Assembly (NCBI GenBank): GCA_022225965.2
Contig: JAKJXP020000016.1
Coordinates: forward strand, 248,001-312,000
Direction: 5' to 3'
Length of the DNA stretch: 64,000 bases
Source: Diatrype stigma
Lineage: Eukaryota; Ascomycota; Sordariomycetes; Xylariales; Diatrypaceae
How positions within the stretch are numbered: the first letter of the stretch is position 1; every line of letters begins with the position of its first letter. Positions 23,900 through 35,672 of the stretch are shown here, one piece after another. Both the position numbers and the translations under genes were made by a program. The notes under the pieces are model-generated. The model did not search any database and was not told the DNA's origin. It saw nothing but the letters and a program-made list of their open reading frames with translations.

Positions 23900-25987
23900 A
23901 TGGTGGACGGGTACGCTCTTGAGGTCACATTGACCGCGGCCAACTCGGCAGCGCAGGCCTGGTACGGATACGAACAGGTTAGTGGTGTATCCTATGAAGC
24001 TATACAGTCGGTATAGGGTGCAAATGAATGTGGTCTGGCTAACCGGGCATCTTCATAGGGTGTTGTGAGTGGCATGATCATTAGCCAAGACTTCATAAAA
24101 GTGTTCCCAGAGACGAAGGAACCTGATATTCAGGGTATCACCGTCAGCTGCTTCTCGGTATGTTCGATCCATATCAATCGCATTCATCCATCTCCCCCTT
24201 TTGCGCCCCGAAGTAGTTGCTGACTTTCACAAGCTTGGCAACCTGCTCGGTTGCTTGCTAGCCGCCACCTTTGGAGACCGCTTGGGGAGGAAGAATACCC
24301 TGAGATATGGCGGCGTAGTCAGCGCCATCGGTGCTATCTTGCAGTTTACGGCATACTCATTCCCCCAGTTGATCGTCGGGCGATTAGTAAACGGTGTTGG
24401 AAATGGTATGATCACTGTGTCCTTCTTTCCCCTCCACCTTCATTTCGTTGCGGTTGACTGACCCCTATTCATTTCACAGGCATCTTGTCGTCCACCTGCG
24501 GAATCTTCCAAGCCGAGTCCTGCGCGAGCGATCGCCGTGGAAAGCTATCTGTTATTGTTGTCCTACACAACGTTGTGTTCTACTGCATCGCAACTTGGTT
24601 GACGCTCGCGTGCTCATTCACCGAGGGAGGCTGGCAATGGCGTCTACCGCTCGCTGTACAGGTATACAAACAACCTAGATTACATCTTCTCGGAAGAAGT
24701 GCACTCGGGCTGACCTCGCTAGATTGTCCCTGCTTTATTCATGTTCACGTTCCTCTTTTTCGTACCCGAGAGCCCACGTTGGCTTATAATGCACGAGCGA
24801 ACGGAGGAAGGACTCGATGCCATTCGTCGATATTCTGGCAAGAGGCTGTCAATAGATGACCCCATTGTCCAAAGTCAATACCAGTCTATCAAGGGTGCAC
24901 TTATGTTAGAGGAAGAGCAAAGAATATCAATATCCTCCGTCTTGGCCCGTCGGGATCGCTCCGGCCACCTAAAGCGTCTCCTTCTCGGCTGCGGTGGGCA
25001 GTTCATGCAGGTGAGCAGTAGAATCACTGATTCGGTCCTTGATTTGAGCTAACGTTACGAGTAGCAATTCGGCGGAATCAATGCTCTAAACTACTTCTTC
25101 ACTATAATTCTGACCCAGAACGTTGGTCTGAACGAGCTCCTTGCCAGAATCCTGACTGGTTGCAACGCGACATCGTATATGATTTCGTCGGCTTGCGCCT
25201 TCTGGATCATCGACAGGTTCGGGCGTCGTAGCCTGATGCTCACTGGGTTGTCTCTGCAAAGTTTGGCGTATATCATGGTTGCTATTGCCATTGGCATGCA
25301 GTCTTCAGCGCCATATGAGGTAATTCGACATGTAAAAACCCCAACCGTTCGCTACACAGTAACTAACATATATCCTAGTGGGGGATCGTCGCCGTCTCAT
25401 TCCTCTTCTTCTACTATGCGGCTTTCGGATGCACCTGGGGCATGGTCCCGTGGGTCTACCAATCCGAGGTCAACTCGCTGGCTATGAGAACGGTTGGCGC
25501 TGCCGCTGCAACATCAACGAACTGGGTTTGTCGTACCGCCGCCAACGTCTTTGGAACACCTACTGACAAGATGTAACCAGCTCTTCGGTTTCGTCTGCAC
25601 TCAGTTTACCCCTACCGGCATCGCCAACATCGGATATCGCTTCTATATTAGTAAATATACACCCCACTTCTATCTGCAAAATGTCAAGTTTTTGACCACA
25701 TATATGTAGTATTTGCCGTACTTAACCTCACTTTCATCTTCATCGTCTACTTCCTATATCCCGAGACCGCGAACCGGACCCTCGAGGACCTCGACGCCTA
25801 CTTTGATCGTGACTCGGGTCATCATACCATCATCCCGATTGGAGACAAGACTTCCAAGTCCTCGAAGCGACCACAGGAGGCCATCGACGCGGAGGCGAGC
25901 CGTATTGAGTTGGCTTTGACGATGAGGACCAAGGTCAAGGATGTCGTCGCTGTAGAGCATGCAGAAGATGTCCACCAGGCCGTTTGA
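23900..25987 (+). CDS. MFS sugar porter (hexose-transporter-like)
   Basis: Nine exons (23900-23977, 24059-24157, 24234-24405, 24480-24661, 24723-25010, 25065-25319, 25379-25525, 25581-25650, 25710-25987) give 522 aa and a complete 12-TM pattern. Sugar-porter signatures appear in order: YGYEQGVVSG (TM1), GDRLGRKN (loop 2-3), PESPRWLI (end TM6), QFGGINALNYFF (TM7), DRFGRRS (loop 8-9) and PETANRTLEDLD (after TM12). The start MVDGYALEVTLTAANSAA leaves an unusually short cytoplasmic N-terminus; an undetected 5' exon is possible because the frame stays open upstream without an ATG. Substrate is probably a mono- or disaccharide, not determinable here. It lies divergent from the Zn(2)-Cys(6) regulator. 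Confidence 0.9.
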
Positions 25988-28574
25988 AACCAGATTCTAT
26001 GGCTCTAGGTGCAGCGGGTGACCAGGAGCTTCCTGCACCAAGTCTCCAACCTTACCAGGGCTTTGCAGACAAGATGACTATTCAGTCATAATCATAACGC
26101 GATCCAGAAACTCAAACTTATGCTATAGTTATACTGTTTATTCATTCTTCAATGCAATCCATCTAAATGACCTGTGGTGCTCCTAGTCGGAAGCAATTGG
26201 AACCCCTGATCTGACCAACGAGCAAAGTGAAGCTTCCCCTGCACTCCAGTAGTTACCACGACGTAAGGTTATTGAATAGTCGTCGCGATGTCTTGACTTA
26301 AACTAGCGAGGAACGTGTACCGCATGGTGCGGAAGAGTCCAGCCGTTTCCATCTCCAAAACCCGGGATCCTTTAGAGTCCTAAACCCGAAGCAGGGGACG
26401 CGGAGACAGGGCGGTCTCCGGGGCACATTGCGTACGGGGATGGTGTTGATGGTAGTCGATGGTCTAGTGGACCAACGCGTTGGAGAACCTGGAAGACTCC
26501 GCACGACTCTCTCGACGCTTGCACGAAATGAGCCTATGTTACCATACCGGGCTGATGGTTCACTTACGTCACCCCGCGTCGTACCCCGGATTATGTTCCT
26601 TGTGCTCCACTTAAGGGGCTTTGGGGTCCACGGGATAAGCCCGAAACTGCGGGGTCATCATCAGGTAGTGCCGGAGTTACCTCCGAGCACCCCTGGAGGC
26701 ACGCGACGCTAGGTGCTTTCATGGACCCGATTGTAAATCAATATTGCCTACAGTGAAGCGAGGGAAACGATTCGTCAAAAAGGAGAAGGATGATATATGG
26801 TCGGCCTCGATTGGACTTCGGCGCAATACGCAATGATACCTATTGGGCGACGTAGAACTACAAGGACGGTGTTCCAAGGTTAGACTATCCATGGACCCAA
26901 ATCAGGTTCCAGGGCGATGTTTTCATTGTAAAGGACGGATTCCTGATGTGTAAATCCTCCTCTGTCTTAGGTAATCCCTGATCTACGGCACACACTGACA
27001 CCTGTAAAGAGTCAAACACACTAATGCTACTTGCGGTGCCGGCTCATGTGTAAATGCGCATCGGAACTGAAGGTAAGTATAGCTAACTGTACGTATCATT
27101 CGAATTCTCCAAAGTCTGAGAGTTCTGAAATTCGGATCGGGCGTATCAGCTTTGCATTAGTTAATTGTAAATGGTGATGAAGGGCTCAGCACTCGCAGCA
27201 TATGCGGCAAATAAACGTGCAAGTCTTGTGGAACCTTTACCGCAAAGGACCAGCGAATCGAATTGGTCGGCTGCAGACAGGATCGATCAATATCGGCCGA
27301 GGCAACGGAGAGGGGCTCAAGAAAGGATCCTTCATTCACGGGCGACATATGGTCCGGTAGAGTCCATGCAGCCAGGCTTCTGTGTGTTCTATCGGCTCAG
27401 GAGTATCGGCTCAGGACACCGAAATATGGGGGCGTAAAGAAAGACGGCGCCGGGCGATCGGGCGAACGGAGGTTACATCGGCCTGTGCAACCGATATACA
27501 TCAAAAGGTTTATTCATAAACACGGGCTCCCGCCCGCACGCAAATCCAACGCGGGTCTCATCCGAATCGGTGGCCAGTCTAGCTGTAGTTCGTGATGTGG
27601 TAGCTTGAACCTCATGTCTCGTTTGAAGCCTGTTACGGATTTTCTCCATCCGTCATCATGATTCGCAAAATTACACATCCCAGATTCCTGTCATTAGTAA
27701 CGATCATGGGGGGAACGCGGCCGTGACTCCAGACTTGAGCATCAGAACATCATAATGTTGTCATATCCTCAGACATGATCAAGACATTTCATTCGTTCCA
27801 ACCTGCGGATGTTCGCATCCTACCAAGGAAAAGAATAACGAGACTGCGCTTGACTTTCTCTGTATGGCACTGCTTATAGGCTTCCTGTGGAGGAATTCCC
27901 TAATGGTAAGTTCTTTGGACGGGGGTTTCGGGCACTGTGACTGACCCGGTTCAGATGCGGGAACTTGCTTGTTCGGAAAGGCCGCCAGCATGGCTGCTTC
28001 AGTACCAAGTCAAGTGCATATGCTAGACACCATCGATCAACCAGACATCAGACCCTCGGTAGAGACGTACGTCGGCTGATAGTGCAGTGCCACCCGCGTC
28101 GATAGCGGCCCACCGGTGCCCGCAGTCTCCGCAATCTCCGCACGCTTGATCAGCCGACCAAGCTTCTTCGGTTCTAGACCCGACAGCTTCGGCCCCGCCT
28201 CCGACGAGCCGCCCCGATCTTCGGCGTAGCTTCTCCTCGTGCCTCTTTCCGCGCGGGGCTGACTCCCGTGCCTGCTAACGTTGACTGGCTGGCCTTCTGG
28301 CCAACACCCGATCGCTTTTCGCCGCCAGATAAGTCGATAGGCTAGTCCTGTGGATACTATATTCAGCTCGTGACGTACAGGTATCTGAACTAGGTATGTG
28401 ATAAGGTCGCTGCCGTCCACGAGGTATTAAAATTTCCTCAGCGCTCAAATAGATAGTTGTCCCTCACGACGCCAGTTCATCGCCGGGCTATTCTGCTGGA
28501 TTCTTGGATATTGGCCTAGTTAGTGAGAAAGAAAATACATTCTAATCACCAATTTAACCCTCTGGCTTCAAAAT
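25988..28574. other. 2.6-kb intergenic region, no supported gene
   Basis: Several short open frames occur (26428-26712, 27171-27595, and minus 28420-28037), but none shows recognisable motifs or splice continuity. The minus frame at 28420-28037 contains a natural-looking stretch (SGLEPKKLGRLIKRAEIAE) and could be a remnant, but support is weak. The right end must hold the alcohol dehydrogenase promoter. Confidence 0.4.
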
Positions 28575-29900
28575 ATGTCGTTTCCTGCTGAGACAGAAGG
28601 GTTCCAAGTTGACGAGCCCGGCAACCCCCCTGATTTTCACAAGCGTTCCGTATGTCTCGCCTATCGACCTTTCCAGCCTTTCAGAAGACGGGCCCTTTTT
28701 GAACGGTCTATGCAAGGTTTTAAGTAGATCCTGCGCTGACTGAGAAACCCCCCAACAGTTCAAATTGAAGCCAGTAGGCGACCACGGTTAGTGCTGGGCT
28801 TTTGTCGGTGCTCGATTTGCTGCAACACAGCAAGTATCTAGTAACTGACGTTTCCCACAGATGTCGATATCAAGATCGATGCGTGTGGCGTATGTGGCAG
28901 CGACGTCCACACTGTGACCGGAGGATGGGGGCAGCAGAAGTTTCCCCTTTGCGTTGGACACGGTAAGTTGAAATGACCCCTCCCTCCGAATAGCGTCACC
29001 ATCAGCTACTTACAAACGCCAGAGATCGTGGGCCACGCCGTGCGAGTTGGCCCTAAGGTCACTCTCATCAAGGAAGGCCAGCGGGTCGGTGTAGGCGCAC
29101 AGGTCTACTCGTGCGGGGAGTGCAAGCAGTGCCGGGAGGACAACGAGACCTACTGCCAGGTCAACCTGATCAACACATACGGGTCGGAGTGGCCGGGGAC
29201 GGGCATCATCAGCCAGGGCGGGTTCGCGTCGCACATCCGGACGCACGAGTGGTGGGTGTTCCCGATCCCGGACGCGCTGCCCACCAAGACGGTGGCGCCG
29301 ATGCTGTGCGCCGGCATCACAGTGTACTCACCGCTGGTGCGGCACGGGGCCGGCAAGGGCAAGAAGGTCGGCATCGTCGGCATCGGGGGCATCGGGCACT
29401 TCGGCATCATGTTCGCCAAGGCGCTCGGCGCCGAGGTCTGGGCCATCTCGCGGTCGCGGGCCAAGGAGGCCGAGGCGCGCAAGCTGGGCGCCGACGGCTT
29501 CATCGCCACGGCCGAGGAGGGCTGGGAGAAGCCCCACCGCTGCACCTTCGACCTGATCGTCAACTGCGCCAACTCGTCCGCCGGCTTCGACCTGGCCAAG
29601 TACCTCTCCCTGATGGACGTGCACGGCCGCTGGATGTCGGTCGGCATGCCCGAGGAGGAGGGCACCGTCATCAAGGCCCAGAATCTCGTCTCCAACGGCG
29701 TCCTGATCGGCGCCAGTCACCTCGGGAGCAGGCGCGAGATGCTGGATATGTTGAAGCTCGCGGCCGATCACGGGCTGGAGGGCGTGGTGGAGGAGCTCAA
29801 GCTTGGTGAGGAAGGCCTGAAGGAGGCCATGGTCCGCATGAAGAAGGGCGATGTTCGCTACCGGTTTACCATAACCGGGTATGACAAGGTGTTTGGTTAG
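28575..29900 (+). CDS. Zinc alcohol dehydrogenase, cinnamyl-alcohol/ADH6 type
   Basis: Exons 28575-28649, 28759-28786 (28-nt mini-exon), 28861-28962 and 29023-29900 give 360 aa, the usual length. Catalytic zinc ligands are Cys-43 in ACGVCGSDVH and His in VGHEIVGH. The structural zinc site is the Cys quartet in SCGECKQCREDNETYC. The nucleotide-binding motif is GIGGIGHFG. The closest known group is yeast ADH6/ADH7 and plant cinnamyl alcohol dehydrogenase: NADP(H)-dependent reduction of aromatic or branched aldehydes in the cytosol. Introns are 109, 74 and 60 bp. Exon 4 is strongly GC-rich at third positions, unlike the flanking DNA. It heads a run of three oxidoreductase genes on the same strand, spaced 0.8-1.6 kb apart. 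Confidence 0.95.
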
Positions 29901-31467
29901 AGGAAAGCAGACGTAAAATTCAATTGCTGCGTGTAGCATTTGCGGTCTTTGCGTGGCCTTTATCTTGTTCTATGTGCTCTTGCCCGCAACCTTGATGGCG
30001 ATGACATATGCTACGTGCCTCTAGTCGAGTCCAAGTGGGTTTCGAACTTAACGCAACCAGGTGGGGAGTTAACCTAGTACACTATAAAACTCGTGTATTG
30101 GCATTAAGTGCGAGGAGAGACATTATGCTCAAAATACTTGGTGTCGTCATGATGATTCCAGAATAGGGGTAACTACTCCATTACGCAACAAGCTATCCCT
30201 TAGAAGAACACCCCCTTTACTAACATAACCAAGGCACCTGCTGTCTCCCTTCGAGTGCATGCCCTTATGTGGTCATATCTGAGAAGTCGATAATGTCTAG
30301 GCGCGATACAGATATATTGCCGTGCTATAAACTCAAGCAGATGAATAACTTGGTCTTATGTATTAGGTAGTAGGTATGCAGTTGTAGACAAATACGTAGG
30401 TTTACTTCCACATCGACATGTGAAAGCATCCCGTGCAGCCCTGTGCGGGGATCGCAGCATTATTATAGGGAGAGAGCAAAACCCGGTCAGACAAAGGGCA
30501 TAGGGTAAGGGGGAAAGAGGCTCAAGGGAGGGTACACGCTTTGACTATCAACAACCTTTTTTGTATATCCGAGCACAGCGAGACATGCAGTGTCTCCGCA
30601 TCACCAGATCCCCAACCAGGGACTAGGGTATACGGGGAACGAATCAGACAGCCTTACCCCGCCATCACATCCGAACATGCTCTATCAAATACTAGTTTAG
30701 TATAGTATTAGGGTGAAGTATATGCAGCAAATGTCAGGTGAGTCTCATCTAGTTACCTTTAGTACAGCACCTCCTACAGCTCGGGACAAGCACCGCTCGG
30801 CGTATCACCGCACGGGCATCCAGCCACCCAGGCGCGATCGCAACGCTTGGAGTCCGCCGCTCTTAGAACCTTTATTCAACAACTTCTTGGACTCCAAGCG
30901 TTTCCCCACACTCGGGATGGCAGTGTCTCGTGGGGGTGGTCATTCACTAGTAACTATAGGAGAAGAAGATGCTGCCAATTCGGGGTTCGGGGTAATATAG
31001 ACCACTAGGAAGGCCCCCGCATTGCGGCTGCATCTTCTACGGGCGTTTCTCCGCCTTCCATGGTCGCCTCTCACGGTTCGGATGGCGGCGGACGTGGCGT
31101 CCGACTGGGGGCGGGGGAGCTTTATGGGGGAGCCGGTCAGACGTGATACTGGTCGTTCGGGATGCTGCATTTGTCGTGAGGAGAAACCTGTAACTACCTG
31201 AACTCTAGTCGCGGAAGTGGTGGTGCCATATTGATAAGTGGACACCTTGATGAACCGTCTCCTTGATATAGGTTATAAATATACTGATAAATATACTGTG
31301 AGGATTGAATATCGTGAATGAATTATCCAGATCAGTCGCCTTCTTCTTCCCCCCTTTTAGCCCTGTACGCTTTCAAAATATAAAGTGTGTCTGCCGTCTT
31401 ATCAAACGAGCTGTCCCTCACACCTTAACCGATTTGACTTAGTTCGACCATATCCCAGGTGCCCAAA
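29901..31467. other. Intergenic; FMO promoter at right end
   Basis: 1.57 kb without a supported gene. A TATA-like GTTATAAATA lies at about 31270, roughly 200 bp before the monooxygenase start. A perfect 14-bp inverted repeat (AACGCTTGGAGTCC...GGACTCCAAGCGTT) with a loop of about 32 bp occurs near 30841-30902. The leader before the start is C/T-rich (CTTCTTCTTCCCCCC near 31342). Confidence 0.5.
30841..30902. repeat. Perfect 14-bp inverted repeat
   Basis: AACGCTTGGAGTCC is followed about 32 bases later by its exact reverse complement GGACTCCAAGCGTT. It could form a hairpin or be a dyad for a dimeric regulator. It lies mid-intergenic, about 0.6 kb before the monooxygenase start and 0.95 kb after the dehydrogenase stop. 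Function unknown. Confidence 0.6.
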
Positions 31468-33684
31468 ATGTCACCTGCCGTGGTCGACGTTAAAGGCCTG
31501 AATGAGCCCAAAAGATACGACCATATCATCGAGCTGCCGCCAACGGCTCCGGTCACTTCCCCTCCCGATGCGCGGAGGATTGCACAAGAGTGGCTCAGCA
31601 AATTGGAGTCTACATTCGCCAGCGGTGACTTTTCGCAGATAGGAGAGCTGTTCAGCGAAGATTCATGGTGGCGCGACATCCTTACGCTACAATGGGAATT
31701 TCGCACCATCCACAGAAGAGAGGCCATCCAGGACTTCCTGCAGGAGAACAAGAAGTCGGGCCCGTTGTCATCCCTCCGTCTACAAGAGACCGGGAAGTTC
31801 CAGCCACATCTTGAGACGGTCGATGAGAAGACGGGCTTTGCTTGGATCTCTTCCTTGTTCCATTTCGAGACGTCAGTTGGTGTCGGCACCGGCGTCCTGC
31901 GACTGATTCAGGAGACCCCTGGCGTCTGGAAAGCCTACGCCGTATACACCGCCCTCCAAGACCTGAAGTGCTATGAGGAGCCGCTGGGCTCTAAGCGCTG
32001 GTATGGCACCATTGACTCCATGCCTGGCGGCCTCGCGAAGGGGACATGGGGCGAGCGTCGAAAGCGGCAGGTGGAATTTTCCGAGGAGGAGCCGCAAGTC
32101 TTGATAGTCGGAGCGGGTGAGTGATTCAAGTTTTCACCTAGCGATTGGCTAGGGTAGATCAAAACATGGGAAGGAGGAGAAGCTGATGAAATTTGATTTT
32201 AGGCCAAGCTGGCTTGAACATTGGCGCTCGTCTGCAGTCAATGGGACTCACAGCCTTGCTCATTGACAAAAACGACCGCATCGGCGACAACTGGAGGAAT
32301 CGCTACAGAGTAAGTGACCTACCTACCTTTCTAGAGATTTCGATCAGAGAGCGGGCAGAAAATAGTGGACGTCAACTAACTGAAGAAAGACTCTGGTCAC
32401 CCACGACCCGGCAGAATTCACCCACTTAGCCTACCTCCCATTTCCCAAGAATTGGCCGCAGTTCACGCCCAAAGACAAGCTGGGCGATTGGTTCGAGGCA
32501 TACGCCTCGATCATGGAGCTCAACGTCTGGACCAAGACGACGCTGGCCAGCGCCAGCTTCGACGAGGCCAACGCTCAATGGACGGTGGAATTGGTTCGGG
32601 ACGGCAAGCCTCGGACGGTCCGCCCGAGACATGTCGTCTTCGCCACCGGCCATGCCGGAGAGCCGAGGGTCCCTTCCTTCCCCGGCCAGTCGGATTTCAA
32701 GGGTCAGGTATATCATGGAAGCCAGCATAAGGAGGCATCGGGGACCGATTGCAAGGGGAAGAAGGTCGTCGTGGTGGGAACCGGCAATAGTGGTCACGAC
32801 ATCGCCGAGGACTACTACTATAATGGCGCGGATGTCACTATGCTGCAACGGCGTGGTACATATGTCCTCTCCTTAGACAAGGGCGTGTTCCTGCTCCACG
32901 ATGGCTTGCACGCCGACGATGGGTGAGTCAGCCACCTACCCATATCAGGGGGTGCTCTACCGTACGTGCGTACGTACGTAACTCTCGCTAACACGAAAAA
33001 CACATACAGACCACCAACAGAAGAGTGCGATATCGTCGGTGAGAGTTTGCCTTACCCCATAATGTTCAACCTGTGTCGAGGCGGAACCCAGCGGATCGGC
33101 GAGGCCGACAAGGACCTCCTCGAGGGCCTCCAGCGCGTCGGTTTCAAGCTCGACTTCGGCATCGACGGGGCCGGGATCGGGCGGCACTACTTCACGCGCG
33201 GCGGCGGGTACTACATCGACGTCGGGTGCAGCCAGCTGATCATCGACGGCAAGATCAAGGTGCACCAGAGCCCGAAGGGCATCTCCGGCTTCACCGGCGA
33301 CGCGCTCGTGCTGCAGGACGGCACCGAGCTCAAGGCCGACGTCGTCGTCCTGGCCACGGGCTACGACAACATGAAGACCACGGCGCGGAAGGTCATGGGC
33401 GACAAGGTTGCGGCGCGGTTGAAGGACGTGTGGGACCTCGACGAGGAGGGCGAGTTGAACGCTGTAAGTGCCCTACTCCGGGAACATCGTGAGCCGTATG
33501 GCACGCACATCTTTAACGAACACGATACTGACAATTGCCGATGTAGATGTGGCGGCCGAGTGGTCATCCGAATTTCTGGTACATGGGTGGCAACCTTGCC
33601 ATTTGCCGGATTTATTCCAAGTATGTTGCGTTACAGATCAAGGCATACGAAGAGGGATTGAATCCAAATCCCAATGGGATTTGA
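31468..33684 (+). CDS. FAD-dependent monooxygenase with N-terminal NTF2/SnoaL-like domain
   Basis: Exons 31468-32116, 32203-32309, 32390-32922, 33010-33463 and 33547-33684 give 626 aa. Residues about 35-190 look like an NTF2/SnoaL fold (AQEWLSKLESTFASGDF, LFSEDSWWRDILTL, IHRREAIQDFL). Then comes a class B flavin monooxygenase: FAD-binding GAGQAG (about residue 215), the FMO/BVMO-type FxGxxxH motif as FKGQVYHGS (about 354), NADPH-binding GTGNSG (about 380), and a C-terminal ATGYDN. Such enzymes use NADPH and O2 to oxygenate soft nucleophiles or ketones. This two-domain arrangement is known in fungal YUCCA-like FMOs; the substrate is unknown. Introns are 80-87 bp. Context with two dehydrogenases suggests a small oxidative module (inference). 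Confidence 0.92.
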
Positions 33685-34514
33685 GTAGGGGGAGGGGACT
33701 TCATGTGTATTTAGATGTTACCTCGGGTTGACTCTCCGATAAGGGGCTCTCTTGGGACCATGGCAATCTGGTGAATTCAATTATTCGGCTGGTTACCTTC
33801 CAATCATATTCTAATGCCGGCTATATACTCAGTCATTAGGGGAGCGTGGATTACCTTATACAGCATATCCCCTATTAGCCGCTTCGCGCCCCCTAGATGA
33901 AGCTCTTCCACCCCTTAGATTCCATGTCGAAACTTGCCTGCTTTATAACAATAAATCTGCTTCTGCATCAGTCGAACATTGATCATCTAAACGTGGAATG
34001 GGATAACTGCCCCCTTTGATATAGTCTTACTTTAATCCGACTAAATGGCGGTATTACGACCCCATGGACACGCTCCAAGGCGACGAGTCCAAGAGACCAA
34101 GACTGGCTGGTCATGTCGGGTTACCGTGTATGATATGCAATGGCACGGTAATTTAGCTGCAAATCTAAAACACTGCCTGGCTGCCAAGATGCGATTGTAA
34201 CCAGCCATTCCCCCTTGTACTTCGTATAGATTAGAGTATCTGTAACTAGGTAGCCACTACCAATCATCGTGACATCATCCGATTCTTCCTACCCGGACAC
34301 AATTGTAGTGATGAGACTAAGTAGCCCTCTCTTCCCATCACCTACTTCGGTTTCCATTGTGCCATCCCATCCCTAAATCAACCCCTATATTCATCCAGAT
34401 TCCATCCCTACTCCGAATCGAATTGGACCGGGACAACCATACCATCATTGCAATCAATCAGTCATTGACTCGTTACAGTAAATCAATCGACAAACCAAAC
34501 ATCAAACGCACACG
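33685..34514. other. Intergenic; promoter of MDR gene
   Basis: 830 bp with no coding signal. The last 150 bases are rich in short C/A/T words (CATCCAGATTCCATCCC, CAATCAATCAG), typical of a fungal 5' leader. The start context is CACACGATGGC. Confidence 0.4.
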
Positions 34515-35672
34515 ATGGCAGCAGCAACAGCAGCAGCCGAGAAGACCACCATGCGCGCCTGGCTCTACAGCACCGTGCGCAACGGCATCGAGAACAGCCT
34601 CGAGCTCAACGAAACGACGGCCGCGCGCCCGCCCTGGCCGCCCGCCAAAAACAACTCCCAGCAGGTCCTCGTCAAGGTGCACTTCGCGTCGCTGAACCCG
34701 GTCGACTACAAGCTGGCAGAGCTCGGCCTGATGGCGCGCGCCATGATCTCCGTGCCCGCGTCGCCGGGCCTGGACTTCTCCGGCGTCGTGGCTGCCGTTG
34801 CTGCAGGGGCAGAGGAAGGAGACTACAAAGTCGGAGACCGCGTGTTCGGCCGCCTGGACCCGACGCGCTTCGGCGCCCTGGGCGAGTACGTGGTGGCGGA
34901 CCGGGAGGGGCTCGCTAAGATCCCATCATCATCCCTCGAGGAGCAGCAGCAGTTGCAGGCGTACAGCTGCATCGGCACGGCGGGCCTGACGGCGTACCAG
35001 TGCATCGCGCCGAACGTGACCCCGGGCCGCGGCGACCGGGTCTTCATCAACGGCGGCAGCGGCGGGACGGGCACGTTCGGGATCCAGATCGCGAAGAAGG
35101 CGCTGGGGTGCTATGTCGTGGCCAGCTGCTCGACCGCCAACGTCGAGCTCTGCAGGCGGCTCGGCGCCGACTTCGTCATCGACTACAAGACGCAGGACGT
35201 CACGGCCGTGCTGCGCGAGCTCGCCTCTGCCCCCCCTGGTGGTGATGGTAGTAGTAGTGGTGGGAAGTTCAAGCTGGTGGTCGACAACGTCGGCCTGTCG
35301 CCAGCCGACCTCTACACGGCCGCGGACGACTTCCTCGACGCCGCCACGGGCAAGTTCGTCCAGGTGGCCGGGGGCTTCACGCTAACCGATGCTAAGGCTA
35401 TGCTGTCGCGCTCGCTGCTGCCCGGCTTCCTCGGTGGCGGCCGTCGCTCCTTCTCGTACCTGATGGTGAAGAACCGGCGAGCCGACCTGGAGCGCTTGGG
35501 CGCGTGGGTGGCCGAGGGGAAGATCGAGGCTGTCATCGACGGCGACGGGGCTGATGATGGGGACAAGGTGTTCGACAATGCCGTCGTGGCGTTTCGGAAA
35601 CTGAAGACGGGGCGGGTTAAGGGGAAGGTCGTGGTAAGGGTTGCGAAGGAAGCGGCAGTGGGGGCGGAGTGA
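34515..35672 (+). CDS. Zinc-free MDR oxidoreductase (quinone-oxidoreductase-like)
   Basis: Single exon, 385 aa, medium-chain dehydrogenase/reductase fold. The N-terminal GroES-like part includes FASLNPVDYKLAE and PGLDFSGVV. The NADP-binding motif reads NGGSGGTGTFGIQIAK, the usual xGGxGGxG form of the zinc-free subfamily. Zinc-ligand Cys residues are absent, so this is not a classical alcohol dehydrogenase. Closest families are quinone oxidoreductase/RTN4IP1-like reductases, acting on enones or quinones. Codon use is markedly GC-rich at third positions, and the protein carries low-complexity insertions (EEQQQLQ, GGDGSSSGG). MAAATAAAEKTTMRAWLY offers Met-13 as an alternative start. Confidence 0.9.
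   Translation: MAAATAAAEKTTMRAWLYSTVRNGIENSLELNETTAARPPWPPAKNNSQQVLVKVHFASLNPVDYKLAELGLMARAMISVPASPGLDFSGVVAAVAAGAEEGDYKVGDRVFGRLDPTRFGALGEYVVADREGLAKIPSSSLEEQQQLQAYSCIGTAGLTAYQCIAPNVTPGRGDRVFINGGSGGTGTFGIQIAKKALGCYVVASCSTANVELCRRLGADFVIDYKTQDVTAVLRELASAPPGGDGSSSGGKFKLVVDNVGLSPADLYTAADDFLDAATGKFVQVAGGFTLTDAKAMLSRSLLPGFLGGGRRSFSYLMVKNRRADLERLGAWVAEGKIEAVIDGDGADDGDKVFDNAVVAFRKLKTGRVKGKVVVRVAKEAAVGAE

Noticed and set aside
29111..29939. Long frames overlapping the alcohol dehydrogenase on both strands
   Set aside because: High third-position GC of the real gene keeps other frames open; their Arg/Gly/Ala-rich products are artefacts.
30713..31245. Overlapping 95- and 101-codon frames in the ADH-FMO gap
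   Set aside because: No motifs, opposite-strand overlap, no splice continuity.
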